Part shown: one piece after another, positions 7,465 to 15,864 of the stretch | Numbering within the stretch: position 1 is the stretch's first letter | Layout of the letters: every line of letters starts with the position of its first letter | Assembly (NCBI RefSeq): GCF_004341395.1 | Contig: NZ_SLXT01000004.1 | Span: forward strand, 113,846 to 177,845 | Length of the DNA stretch: 64,000 bases | Direction: 5' to 3' | Source: Heliophilum fasciatum | GTDB taxonomy: Bacteria; Bacillota; Desulfitobacteriia; Heliobacteriales; Heliobacteriaceae | Program-made: the position numbers and the translations under genes | The notes under the pieces: generated by a model | The model's database searches: none | What the model saw: the letters and a program-made list of their open reading frames with translations, nothing else | Told to the model about the DNA's origin: nothing

Positions 7465-8394
7465 TTATAATCCCAACTCTTTGGAGAATGTAGCCAGATG
7501 GACAGCACTGGCGTTCAAGGCTATTTGCTCCTCTGCTGTGATCGGCAATTCCAGAATCTGTTTTCGCCCTTCTGACGTCACCAAGCACGGAAGGCTTAAA
7601 CAAACATCGTGCAATCCATAAGGGCCGTTGACCAAACTGGATACGGTAAGAATGGACCGCTCGTCACGCAACACCGCATCGACGATCCGCCTTACTGCCA
7701 GCGCAATGGCGTAATAGGTCGCCCCTTTACGTTCGATGATCCGATAAGCAGCGTTTTTCACATCGGCAAATACCTGCTCGCGATTAAGCGGCGGCCGTCC
7801 CAAAGGGTCGACGTGCGACAGATCAGCACCGGCCACATTGGCTAAACTCCAGAGCACCAATTCCGTGTCGCCATGCTCACCGACGACATAGGCATGGACA
7901 TTACGGGCATCAAAACCAAAGTGCTGGCCGAGATGCATCCGTAACCGTGAACTGTCCAGGACCGTTCCGGAGCCGATTACCTGCTCCGCGGGCAGCCCGC
8001 TCCACTTTAAAGCAGCATAAGTCAAAATATCTACGGGGTTAGCGACGAACAAAAAAAGCGCATCAGGACAGGCGGCGATCAATGGCGGCAAGGTCTGACG
8101 TAAAATCGCCAAATTTCTGGCCGCCAGATCAAGCCGTGTTTCGCCCGGTTTTTGATTCACACCGGCCGTATAGATGACAATCCGCGAACCACGACAGTCC
8201 GCCAGTTCGCCGGCACGCACATCAACGGGCTGCACAAAGGAAACGCCATGGAGCAAATCCATCGCTTCGCCTTCCGCTTTTTGCTTATCAATGTCAACGA
8301 GCACAATTTCCGAGGCACTGCCGGCTTGGACTAAGGAAAAAGCCGTCGCTGCCCCAACAAAACCGGTACCGATGATCGAAATACGCACATCCAC
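7465..8394 (-). CDS. ldh: L-lactate dehydrogenase
   Basis: A 309-aa NAD-dependent dehydrogenase reducing pyruvate to lactate. It shows the Rossmann motif GTGFVGAA, the mobile substrate loop GVNQKPGETR, where the glutamine before KPGETR favours lactate over malate, NPVD, GSGTVLDSSRLR, and the catalytic histidine in GEHGDTE. Length is normal. The GTG start has GAGGTGAT about 8 bases upstream, and that ribosome site overlaps the stop of panE 7 bp away, so the two are co-translated. Pairing ldh with pantothenate genes is unusual and could reflect nothing more than shared transcription. Confidence 0.9.
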   Translation of the reverse strand: MDVRISIIGTGFVGAATAFSLVQAGSASEIVLVDIDKQKAEGEAMDLLHGVSFVQPVDVRAGELADCRGSRIVIYTAGVNQKPGETRLDLAARNLAILRQTLPPLIAACPDALFLFVANPVDILTYAALKWSGLPAEQVIGSGTVLDSSRLRMHLGQHFGFDARNVHAYVVGEHGDTELVLWSLANVAGADLSHVDPLGRPPLNREQVFADVKNAAYRIIERKGATYYAIALAVRRIVDAVLRDERSILTVSSLVNGPYGLHDVCLSLPCLVTSEGRKQILELPITAEEQIALNASAVHLATFSKELGL

Positions 8395-8401
8395 CAGTCC
8401 A

Positions 8402-9340
8402 TCACCTCAGAGGTAGTATACCCACTGCCTGTGATTTCCCTGCAAACGCTCGAACCAAATGGGTAAGCACTTGATTGACCGGTGTGGGTACACCGTTGGC
8501 CTGGCCAAAAGCGACGATGGCACCGTTGATCATTTCAATTTCCGTTGGACGCCGGCCTTTGATATCTTGATACATACTGGAAAGATTCGCTCCGGTGCGA
8601 AAAGCGATTTCCTTGGTGCGCTCGACGATTTGCGGATCCGTTGTTACACCCGAGGCTAAGGCTACGGCTTGGCCTTCCTGTACAGCTTTCTCCATCAAGG
8701 ATAGCAGTTCCGGCCGTTCCAGCAGCACACCGTTCGGGACCGCTAGCAACGCCGTTAAGGCATTGATCCCGACATTGACCAACAGCTTGTTCCAGATCGC
8801 CTGTTGCACATCGGAGGAGACCAGGCCATGCAGCCCGGCTTGGGTAAAGACCTCCGCAATAGCGGTAACCCGTGGTGTCACCGTTCCGTCCAGTTCGCCG
8901 ATCAAGGTCGTGCCGCGGCCCGATAAGCGAATATAACCGGGCTCAATCACAGCGGCCCCAAAGGAAGTAGTGCCGACCAGTGTTCGCTTGGCACCAACAG
9001 CATTTCGGATCAACTCTTGGTGTCCAATACCGTTTTGGAGCGAAAGTACCACCGTATGATCAGCAAGCAGCGGCGGCAGCGAAGCCAGTGCCCGTTTGGT
9101 TGCCGGTGCTTTGACCAGGATGATCACCAGATCGACAGGGCCAACCTCGGCAGCGCAGGTGGTAGCTTGGATTTTCAGCGAGATGGAATCATTGCCTTCC
9201 GCGATCATTACCCCGGTTTCCGACAAGCGCGTTGCCAGGGTATCTTTGGTATCAATAACCCAAACATCTTGGCCGGCCAACGTCAGAAACCCAGCATAGA
9301 GACTGCCCATGGCACCGGCGCCGATGACGGCGATACGCAT
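8402..9340 (-). CDS. panE: 2-dehydropantoate 2-reductase
   Basis: A 312-aa NADPH enzyme reducing ketopantoate to pantoate in pantothenate (CoA) synthesis. It has an N-terminal GAGAMGSLYAG nucleotide motif, the catalytic lysine region IWNKLLVNVGINALTALL and the C-terminal substrate region ending GVPTPVNQVL, all standard for ApbA/PanE. It lies 14 bp after panB, the preceding step of the pathway, which supports the assignment over other 6-phosphogluconate-dehydrogenase-fold reductases. Confidence 0.92.
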   Translation of the reverse strand: MRIAVIGAGAMGSLYAGFLTLAGQDVWVIDTKDTLATRLSETGVMIAEGNDSISLKIQATTCAAEVGPVDLVIILVKAPATKRALASLPPLLADHTVVLSLQNGIGHQELIRNAVGAKRTLVGTTSFGAAVIEPGYIRLSGRGTTLIGELDGTVTPRVTAIAEVFTQAGLHGLVSSDVQQAIWNKLLVNVGINALTALLAVPNGVLLERPELLSLMEKAVQEGQAVALASGVTTDPQIVERTKEIAFRTGANLSSMYQDIKGRRPTEIEMINGAIVAFGQANGVPTPVNQVLTHLVRAFAGKSQAVGILPLR

Positions 9341-9354
9341 AGCGAACCACCTTT

Positions 9355-10194
9355 CTAGTAGAGGCGACGCGACTCATCACGCTCGCGATGCAGGCCAAAC
9401 GAGTGGTCAGCATCGGGAAAGCGGCCCGTAGCCACATCCTGGGCGTATTCCGCTAAGGCTTGGCTGATCGTCTGGCCGACTTGCGCATATTGTTTGACGA
9501 ACTTGGGAACAAAGCGATCATACATACCGATCAGATCATGAATGACCAAGACTTGACCGTCACAATCAGGACCGGCACCGATGCCGATCGTGGGCACTTT
9601 GAGCTGCCCGGTAATCTCGGCAGCCAGCGGTGCCGGGACGCATTCCAGAACGATGCTGCAAACGCCGGCCGCTTCCAAGGCCAGCGCGTCTTCGATGAGT
9701 TGCCGTGCCGTCGCTTCATCTTTGCCTTGTACCTTAAATCCGCCCAACTGTGTGGCCGTTTGCGGCGTCAAGCCAATATGCCCCATGACCGGAATGCCGG
9801 CTTCCACGATGGCCGCCACCGTGCGGGCCATGCGCACCCCGCCTTCCAGTTTGACACCGTCCACGGCGCCTTCTTGCATGAAGCGGTTGGCATTAGTAAT
9901 CGCCTGTTCAATAGAAACGTTGTACGAACCAAAAGGCAAGTCGGCAAAGACCATCGTATCGGGGGCACCGGCCACAACGGGGCGACAGTGATGCAGCATT
10001 TGCTCCATCGTAACAGGAACCGTGCTGGTATAGCCCAGGACGGCCATACCAAGAGAATCACCGACAAGGATGATCTCGATGTCGCTACCATTGACCAGAT
10101 GGGCAAAAGGATAATCGTACGCTGTGATTACACGGATTTTCTTGCCTTCTTGCTTGTACGTTTGCAGTTGCGGTATGGTTAAACGTTTTTTCAT
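9355..10194 (-). CDS. panB: 3-methyl-2-oxobutanoate hydroxymethyltransferase
   Basis: A 279-aa TIM-barrel enzyme that transfers a hydroxymethyl group from methylene-tetrahydrofolate to 2-oxoisovalerate, giving ketopantoate. Recognised from ITAYDYPFAHL, the metal site VGDSLGMAVLGY, GVKLEGG, GHIGLTPQ and GIGAGPDCDGQVLV. The start MKKRLTIPQL is chosen because AAAGGCGG lies about 9 bases before it; an ATG 48 bases upstream has no such site. No panC or panD is visible in the window. Confidence 0.93.
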   Translation of the reverse strand: MKKRLTIPQLQTYKQEGKKIRVITAYDYPFAHLVNGSDIEIILVGDSLGMAVLGYTSTVPVTMEQMLHHCRPVVAGAPDTMVFADLPFGSYNVSIEQAITNANRFMQEGAVDGVKLEGGVRMARTVAAIVEAGIPVMGHIGLTPQTATQLGGFKVQGKDEATARQLIEDALALEAAGVCSIVLECVPAPLAAEITGQLKVPTIGIGAGPDCDGQVLVIHDLIGMYDRFVPKFVKQYAQVGQTISQALAEYAQDVATGRFPDADHSFGLHRERDESRRLY

Positions 10195-10225
10195 CAAATG
10201 AACCGCCTTTCTGAATGGGGGAAGT

Positions 10226-10615
10226 TTATTGGGTTTCACCACGCCACTCGGTCATGCCGCCGGAAAAATTAAGTACATCGGTGAAACCGTTTTTGTGCAA
10301 GGTGCGGGCAGCTAAAGCACTGCGTGCACCGGAAGCACAGATGACAATCACAGTTTTATCTTTATACTTGTCCAATTCAGCGAGACGATTTTTCAGATCG
10401 CCTGAGGGAATATTGAGCGCCCCCTTGGCGTGCCTGCCGGCAAACTCCGTCGGCGTGCGTACGTCCAACAGGAGCGTTTTATTTTTTTGCGCCAGCAAGG
10501 GCTTGGCTTCCTCATACTTGATCGATTTGATACCGGAATTGAGCACCGTCTTGACCACGAGATAGCCGAGCACGACCGTACCGGCCGTTGCAATGAATGA
10601 CTGCAATGGATCCAT
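10226..10615 (-). CDS. Membrane-anchored rhodanese-like protein
   Basis: A 129-aa protein: one N-terminal transmembrane helix (residues about 7-26, FIATAGTVVLGYLVVKTVL) and a single rhodanese domain whose active-site loop is CASGARS, with the cysteine present. Single-domain rhodaneses move sulfane sulfur from thiosulfate, persulfides or protein donors; the acceptor is unknown. AGGAGG sits 9 bases before the ATG. It is first in the group leading into panB, 31 bp apart. Confidence 0.85.
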   Translation of the reverse strand: MDPLQSFIATAGTVVLGYLVVKTVLNSGIKSIKYEEAKPLLAQKNKTLLLDVRTPTEFAGRHAKGALNIPSGDLKNRLAELDKYKDKTVIVICASGARSALAARTLHKNGFTDVLNFSGGMTEWRGETQ

Positions 10616-10646
10616 TATAGTAACCCTCCTGGCACGCATAATTATC

Positions 10647-10675
10647 AGTTTAGAATAGGAGAAAAAACAGAACAA
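10647..10675 (-). promoter_or_regulatory. Promoter for rhodanese-panB-panE-ldh
   Basis: Minus strand: TTGTTC, 17-bp spacer, TAAACT, about 30 bp before the rhodanese start. Its -35 box directly abuts the -35 box of the divergent promoter, so the two probably compete for polymerase. Confidence 0.45.
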
Positions 10676-10704
10676 TTGTATCGAGATGCAATAAAAGCTA
10701 TAAT
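10676..10704 (+). promoter_or_regulatory. Promoter for the JAB-domain gene
   Basis: Plus strand: TTGTAT, 17-bp spacer, perfect TATAAT. Transcription should start near 10711, giving a short leader of about 27 nt. Confidence 0.75.
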
Positions 10705-10737
10705 TAGTGAAAGCATGGATCGAAAGGGTGTCGCAAT

Positions 10738-11766
10738 TTGTCCGAAGAAACCCGCATTGAGCGGTTAAAAATTGAGATAACGGAAAAAGTAGCGACAGAA
10801 GTAGCCAGTTGGCTCGAAAAAACTGACCAAGTTTCGGGCGGACTGCTTCTGGGTAATGTATATTTTCAAGAAAAACGCAGCAAAATTTATGGATTAGCCC
10901 GTATTGAAGCGATGCTACCGGCACGTCATGCTGAAATTATAGCAAATCGCGTCTGGTTTACCAGTGCTACTTGGCAAGAATGGGATCGATTGCGCAGTTC
11001 CTACGATAATATGTCCGTTTTGGGATGGGTTCATAGCCATCCTGGCAGCGGTGCTCGTTTTACCGAATCGGATCTGACGATTCAACAAACTTACTTTACC
11101 AAACCGTGGCACATTGCCTGGATTGTCGATCCCAAAGCGCCGAGCGAAGCCATGTACGGTTGGCAGCAAGAGACGATCGTGGCGATTCCGGAATGGCAAA
11201 CGATTCAAATGACCAGTGGCAATCTGAATTCGTCGCAACGTAGCCAAAATCCTCCTTCCTGGCAAGAAAAGACAGTTCAGCTTCCGGTGGTGCCGCCGGC
11301 GATTCAACCACCGCCGTCCGGCGTGATCTTGCAAAGTGAGCCGGGGCGACCGAACTTTTTTTCGGTCATTGCTGCACCGCGTTTGGAGCAACAAGATCGA
11401 CTTGAGCAACCGGATCGATTGGAACCAAAGAATCGAGCGGAAACGTCAGGTACCGGTACGAACGCCAAAACATCCGGTGAAACGCCAGACGACGTGCCGC
11501 TGATCTGTGACTTTGACGCCAGTCGCTCGTCAAGTATCGCCCGGCTGCGTCCGGCGGCACAGGAAAGTGCCGCTACCGTCGACCGGGGACGAACCACCAA
11601 GCCGCCCTTTCCCAAAGCCAATCCAAATGGCAATGCCAAAGCCATCAATGAACGGATGGGCTCTTCCGGTTTTTCCATCGGCAAGATGCTCGCCATCGTC
11701 TTTGCACTGATTGTGGCTACTGCGCTGGCTACCTTTGGCATCTACATGATTTTCGGGCCAAAGTAA
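10738..11766 (+). CDS. Tail-anchored JAB/MPN-domain protein
   Basis: A 342-aa protein. Residues about 10-155 form a JAB1/MPN (JAMM) domain with the zinc-ligand motif H99-S-H101-P and D112 in TESD. The glutamate normally seen in the first strand (E-x-G-G-x-L-x-G) appears to be valine, in QVSGGLLLG. A long polar, proline-rich linker (160-310) leads to one C-terminal transmembrane helix (about 317-339), so the JAMM domain should face the cytoplasm. JAMM proteins are zinc isopeptidases or deamidating hydrolases; the changed glutamate leaves catalysis doubtful. TTG start with AAAGGGTG upstream, following a strong promoter. Substrate unknown. Confidence 0.75.
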   Translation: MSEETRIERLKIEITEKVATEVASWLEKTDQVSGGLLLGNVYFQEKRSKIYGLARIEAMLPARHAEIIANRVWFTSATWQEWDRLRSSYDNMSVLGWVHSHPGSGARFTESDLTIQQTYFTKPWHIAWIVDPKAPSEAMYGWQQETIVAIPEWQTIQMTSGNLNSSQRSQNPPSWQEKTVQLPVVPPAIQPPPSGVILQSEPGRPNFFSVIAAPRLEQQDRLEQPDRLEPKNRAETSGTGTNAKTSGETPDDVPLICDFDASRSSSIARLRPAAQESAATVDRGRTTKPPFPKANPNGNAKAINERMGSSGFSIGKMLAIVFALIVATALATFGIYMIFGPK

Positions 11767-11895
11767 TATCGCCGAAACTGCCAGATTTTGAGCCAGAAAG
11801 AAGGATTTTTCTGACTTTGCGCAGAACAAATGGACGGCAACATTGTCGATTGTTGTTGACAACGTCTCAGATCGAAGACAAGGCGGTGGACCCTC
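11767..11895 (+). other. Gap between the JAB gene and meaB
   Basis: This 129-bp gap holds a weak hairpin (CAGAAA with TTTCTG near 11792-11811) and a short inverted repeat TTGTC...GACAA near 11846-11864. No convincing promoter or terminator is seen, so meaB may be transcribed from the JAB promoter. Confidence 0.3.
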
Positions 11896-12858
11896 ATGAT
11901 CGAACACGTTCCAGCCCTTTTGGCCGGTGACCGTCGCATTGCCGCCAAAATGATCTCCCTGGTGGAGAACAATGGCGACCAGAAGACCGAAATCTTAAAA
12001 GCCATTTACCCCCATACAGGCAAGGCCTATATTCTTGGCATTACCGGTTCCCCCGGAGCCGGCAAATCAAGCTTGACCGATCAGATCATCAGCCAGTACC
12101 GGCAGCGCGGCCAAAAAGTCGGCGTCATCGCTGTCGACCCGACCAGTCCTTTTACGGGCGGCGCATTGCTTGGCGACCGCATTCGCATGAATGAACACTA
12201 TACGGACCGCAACGTCTTTATTCGCTCCATGGGCACCCGGGGCAGCCTTGGCGGCCTTTCGCGCTCCACCAAAGAAGCGATCAAAATCCTTGACGCCTTT
12301 GGCTGTGACATCATCATCGTCGAGACCGTCGGTGTCGGTCAGTCCGAACTGGAAATTATGACGGCCGCCGATACAACCATCGTCGTCTTGACACCCGGTG
12401 CCGGTGATTCGATTCAAGCGATCAAAGCCGGCATCATGGAGATTGCCGACATCTTTGCGATCAACAAAGCTGATTTGCTTGGCGCCGATCGCGTTGTTAC
12501 CGAAGTGGAAGTGATGCTTGATCTGGCAGCGCACAACCATCCGCAGGGGAGCTTGCCCTGGCGCCCGCCCGTCGTCAAAACGATCACCGTGCGCAATGAA
12601 GGCGTCGACAAATTAATAAAAGCGGTCGACAGCCACCATGAATATTTGAACGAATCAGGACGCTTCACAACGGAACGGCAAGAACGATTAAAAGCGGAAT
12701 TTGCCGAAATCATGGAGCATCACATTCGTGATCTGATCCGCAACCAACTGCAAAAAACCGGCGAGTGGCAAGCGCTGCAGGATCAGGTAATGGGGCGCAC
12801 TGTCGATCCCCATACGGCTGCGGAAGAGATCTTGACGAAAACCTTCAAAAAAGGGTAA
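11896..12858 (+). CDS. meaB: MeaB/ArgK-type GTPase chaperone
   Basis: A 320-aa SIMIBI GTPase. In known systems MeaB loads and protects adenosylcobalamin in methylmalonyl-CoA mutase or related acyl-CoA mutases. Motifs are the P-loop GSPGAGKSSLTD, the switch region DPTSPFTGGALLGDRIRM, ETVGVGQSE and the base-recognition motif NKAD. Length and C-terminal dimerisation arm are normal. No mutase or epimerase gene is adjacent, so its client must be elsewhere. ATG with AAGGCGGTGG upstream. Confidence 0.9.
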   Translation: MIEHVPALLAGDRRIAAKMISLVENNGDQKTEILKAIYPHTGKAYILGITGSPGAGKSSLTDQIISQYRQRGQKVGVIAVDPTSPFTGGALLGDRIRMNEHYTDRNVFIRSMGTRGSLGGLSRSTKEAIKILDAFGCDIIIVETVGVGQSELEIMTAADTTIVVLTPGAGDSIQAIKAGIMEIADIFAINKADLLGADRVVTEVEVMLDLAAHNHPQGSLPWRPPVVKTITVRNEGVDKLIKAVDSHHEYLNESGRFTTERQERLKAEFAEIMEHHIRDLIRNQLQKTGEWQALQDQVMGRTVDPHTAAEEILTKTFKKG

Positions 12859-12877
12859 AATCACAACGAAAATGCGA

Positions 12878-13126
12878 AGATAGGGAGGAGTACATCGCTT
12901 TAACCCCGCAGAGAGACGATCCTAGGCTGAAAGATCGTCGGGTGGCGCGATGGAAGTCGCCCTTGAGTGCCGGACAAACCGGCCGGTTGGACCCGTTACC
13001 GTCTGCTCAAGCGCCGTGCAGGAACAAGCGATCGCCAGGAGCGATCGGCTTGGAACGACGGAACAAAGGTGGTACCGCGGAGCACTCCGCCCTTTGAGGG
13101 GTGGAGTGCTTTTTCTTTTTTTTTTG
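12878..13126 (+). ncRNA. T-box riboswitch controlling valS
   Basis: The leader of valS carries an AGTACATCGC start of stem I, an AGAGA loop near 12910, and GTC at 12956-12958 in GAAGTCGCCCTTGAGTGC at the usual specifier position, which would read tRNA-Val. The conserved antiterminator motif AAGGTGGTACCGCGG lies at 13066-13080. It overlaps a terminator, AGCACTCCGCCC paired with GGGTGGAGTGCT and followed by a long T-tract (13081-13126). Uncharged tRNA-Val should stabilise the antiterminator and switch valS on. Specifier identity is inferred from position and from the downstream gene. Confidence 0.92.
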
Positions 13127-13137
13127 CGGCCACCAGA

Positions 13138-13171
13138 TGTCAGGAAAAATAAGGTGTCAGGAAAAATAAGG
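13138..13171 (+). repeat. 17-bp tandem duplication before valS
   Basis: TGTCAGGAAAAATAAGG occurs twice in direct tandem (13138-13154 and 13155-13171). The second copy supplies the start of the AAGGAGG site used by valS. It looks like a recent slippage duplication. Confidence 0.9.
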
Positions 13172-13182
13172 AGGAACCGACG

Positions 13183-15864
13183 TTGACAACATCCCAAAAG
13201 GCCGCAAGCGGCTTGTCGACTACCTACGATCCCGGTCAAGTAGAAAAAAAGTGGTATGATCATTGGCAAGAACAAGGCTATTTTACGGCCGACCCCAACC
13301 ATCCCGGGCAGCCTTTTTCCGTCGTGATGCCGCCGCCGAATGTCACCGGCAGCTTGCACCTCGGTCACGCTCTCGATAACACCTTACAAGATATTCTTGT
13401 TCGCTATAAGCGCATGCAAGGTTTTAACGTGCTTTGGGTGCCCGGAACGGACCATGCCGGCATCGCCACCCAAGCCAAAGTGGAAGAAGCGCTGGCCAAA
13501 GAAAACGTGTCTAAATATGATCTGGGCCGGGAAGCGTTCTTAGAGCGCGTCTGGGACTGGAAGCATCAATATGGCAACCGAATCACGACGCAATTGCGGA
13601 CACTGGGTACCTCCTGCGACTGGAGCCGGGAACGCTTTACCATGGACGAAGGCTGCTCGGAAGCAGTACAAGCCGTGTTCATCCGCCTCTTTGAAAAAGG
13701 CTTGATCTATCGCGGTCACCGCATCATCAACTGGTGCCCCAAATGCCAGACGACCATTTCCGACATCGAAGTAGAGCACCAAGAGCGCGGCGGCCATCTT
13801 TGGCACATCCGCTATCCCGTCATCGACGGCGAAGGAGAAGTGGTCGTAGCAACGACGCGCCCCGAAACGATGCTTGGTGATACGGCCGTGGCCGTTCATC
13901 CCGACGACAGCCGCTATCAGCATTTGATCGGCAAAATGGTGCGCTTGCCGCTGCTGGACCGGGCCATTCCGGTCATCGCCGATGCTTACGTCGATCCGGC
14001 TTTTGGCACAGGCGTCGTCAAAATTACACCGGCTCATGATCCCAATGACTTTGAAGTCGGCCTCCGCCATCAATTGCCCCAGATCAACGTAATGACCAAA
14101 GAAGCCTACATGAACGAAGCGGCCGGTCCTTATGCCGGGATGGAGCGCTATGCTTGCCGCAAGCAGCTCGTAGCCGATCTGGAAGCCCAAGGCTACCTCG
14201 TCAACATCAAGGAACACATCCACGCCGTCGGCCAATGCTACCGCTGCGATACCGTCGTGGAACCCATGGTCTCGCCCCAGTGGTTTGTGCGCATGCAGCC
14301 CTTGGCGGAACCGGCCATGGAAGCCGTTCATGACGGCCGCCTCCGCTTTGTGCCGGAGCGTTTCAGCAAGATTTATCTGGGCTGGTTGGAAAATATCCGT
14401 GACTGGTGCATTTCGCGCCAACTTTGGTGGGGCCACCGCATTCCCGTTTGGTATTGCGATGATTGCGACTACCTCTACTGCGGCACCGCCGACGGTGTAC
14501 CGGAAGTTTGTCCCAAGTGCGGTGCTACCCATTTCGAGCAAGATCCCGATGTGCTCGATACATGGTTCTCCTCCGGTCTTTGGCCTTTTTCCACCTTGGG
14601 CTGGCCGGAAAAAACGGCCGACCTCGAGCGGTACTATCCCACGTCCGTGCTCGTCACCGGCCGCGACATCATCTTTTTCTGGGTCGCCCGCATGGTCTTT
14701 CTCGGCATGGAATTCATGGGCGAAGTGCCCTTTCGTGAAGTATTCATCCACGGCCTGATCTTGGACGCCCAAGGGCGCAAAATGTCCAAATCACTCGGTA
14801 ACGGCATCGATCCCATCGAAGTGATCGAAAAGTACGGCGCCGATACACTGCGCTTCATGTTGGTTACCGCCAATACACCGGGGAACGATATTCGCTTTCA
14901 CATGGAACGGCTTGACGCCACCCGCAACTTTGCCAATAAGATCTGGAATGCCGCCCGTTTTGTGCTGATGAATCTGGACGGCTATGAGTCGCACCAACCC
15001 CATGGGGAACGGACCTTGGCGGATCGCTGGATTCTCTCCCGGTATGCACACCTCGTCGATGATGTCACCAAAGCCCTCGACAGTTACGATGTCGGTGATG
15101 CGGCGTCACGGATCTATGAATTCCTCTGGAGCGAGTTCTGTGATTGGTACATTGAACTGGCCAAACCACGTCTCTTTGGCAAGGACAATTCCGGCGATCC
15201 CGAACAAGCGCGCTATGCAGCCCAAAAAGTGTTGATCCATGTGTTGCGCGGCACGATGCAACTGCTCCATCCCTTCATGCCCTTCTTGACCGAAGAAATC
15301 TGGCAGCAGCTGCCGCGCCACGGTAAGACGATCATGCGCGCGCCCTGGCCACGGTTAAGCGAAGAAGCGCAGGACAGTGAAGCGGAAGCGCAAATGAGCT
15401 TGATCATGGAAGTGATCCGGGCGATCCGCAATCTGCGGGCTGAACTCAACGTGGCTCCCGGTAAAAAAGCGGCCGTGATTTTGCATGTCGCCGATGAAGG
15501 GACCCAAAAAGTGATTGAAGCCGGTCTCAGCTACATCCAAAACTTAGGCAGTGCGACGGCCGTCACCGTAGCGATGCTGCCGGCACCGGCACCGTCGGGC
15601 GCTGTCACCGCCATCGTCAGCGGCGTCCAGATCTTCTTGCCGCTCAAAGATCTGATCGATATCAACAAAGAAATCGCCCGCTTGAGCAAAGAATTGGCCA
15701 ATGCGGAGAATGAAATCAAACGCCTCAGCGGTAAACTAAACAATGCCGGTTTTGTCGCGAAAGCACCGGCGGAGGTTATCGCCAAAGAAAAAGAAAAACT
15801 GGCCGATGCAGAGCAGAAAAAAGCCGCCCTGCAAGAGCGGCTCGATGCACTGCAAAACCTATGA
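13183..15864 (+). CDS. valS: Valyl-tRNA synthetase
   Basis: An 893-aa class-I synthetase that charges tRNA-Val. It shows the HIGH-type motif in NVTGSLHLGHAL (about residues 50-60), the editing CP1 domain with TTRPETMLGDTAV, zinc-type cysteine pairs (CPKC, CDDC), the KMSKS loop (about 532) and a C-terminal coiled-coil tRNA-binding arm (about 820-890), which is typical of ValS. TTG start with AAGGAGG eight bases upstream. Expression is under the T-box just ahead, and the stop overlaps the folC start by four bases. Confidence 0.97.
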   Translation: MTTSQKAASGLSTTYDPGQVEKKWYDHWQEQGYFTADPNHPGQPFSVVMPPPNVTGSLHLGHALDNTLQDILVRYKRMQGFNVLWVPGTDHAGIATQAKVEEALAKENVSKYDLGREAFLERVWDWKHQYGNRITTQLRTLGTSCDWSRERFTMDEGCSEAVQAVFIRLFEKGLIYRGHRIINWCPKCQTTISDIEVEHQERGGHLWHIRYPVIDGEGEVVVATTRPETMLGDTAVAVHPDDSRYQHLIGKMVRLPLLDRAIPVIADAYVDPAFGTGVVKITPAHDPNDFEVGLRHQLPQINVMTKEAYMNEAAGPYAGMERYACRKQLVADLEAQGYLVNIKEHIHAVGQCYRCDTVVEPMVSPQWFVRMQPLAEPAMEAVHDGRLRFVPERFSKIYLGWLENIRDWCISRQLWWGHRIPVWYCDDCDYLYCGTADGVPEVCPKCGATHFEQDPDVLDTWFSSGLWPFSTLGWPEKTADLERYYPTSVLVTGRDIIFFWVARMVFLGMEFMGEVPFREVFIHGLILDAQGRKMSKSLGNGIDPIEVIEKYGADTLRFMLVTANTPGNDIRFHMERLDATRNFANKIWNAARFVLMNLDGYESHQPHGERTLADRWILSRYAHLVDDVTKALDSYDVGDAASRIYEFLWSEFCDWYIELAKPRLFGKDNSGDPEQARYAAQKVLIHVLRGTMQLLHPFMPFLTEEIWQQLPRHGKTIMRAPWPRLSEEAQDSEAEAQMSLIMEVIRAIRNLRAELNVAPGKKAAVILHVADEGTQKVIEAGLSYIQNLGSATAVTVAMLPAPAPSGAVTAIVSGVQIFLPLKDLIDINKEIARLSKELANAENEIKRLSGKLNNAGFVAKAPAEVIAKEKEKLADAEQKKAALQERLDALQNL

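Noticed and set aside
13540..14772. Long open frame (410 codons) on the minus strand opposite valS
   Set aside because: It is a mirror of a G+C-rich gene, has no ribosome site or recognisable domain, and lies fully inside an unmistakable valS.
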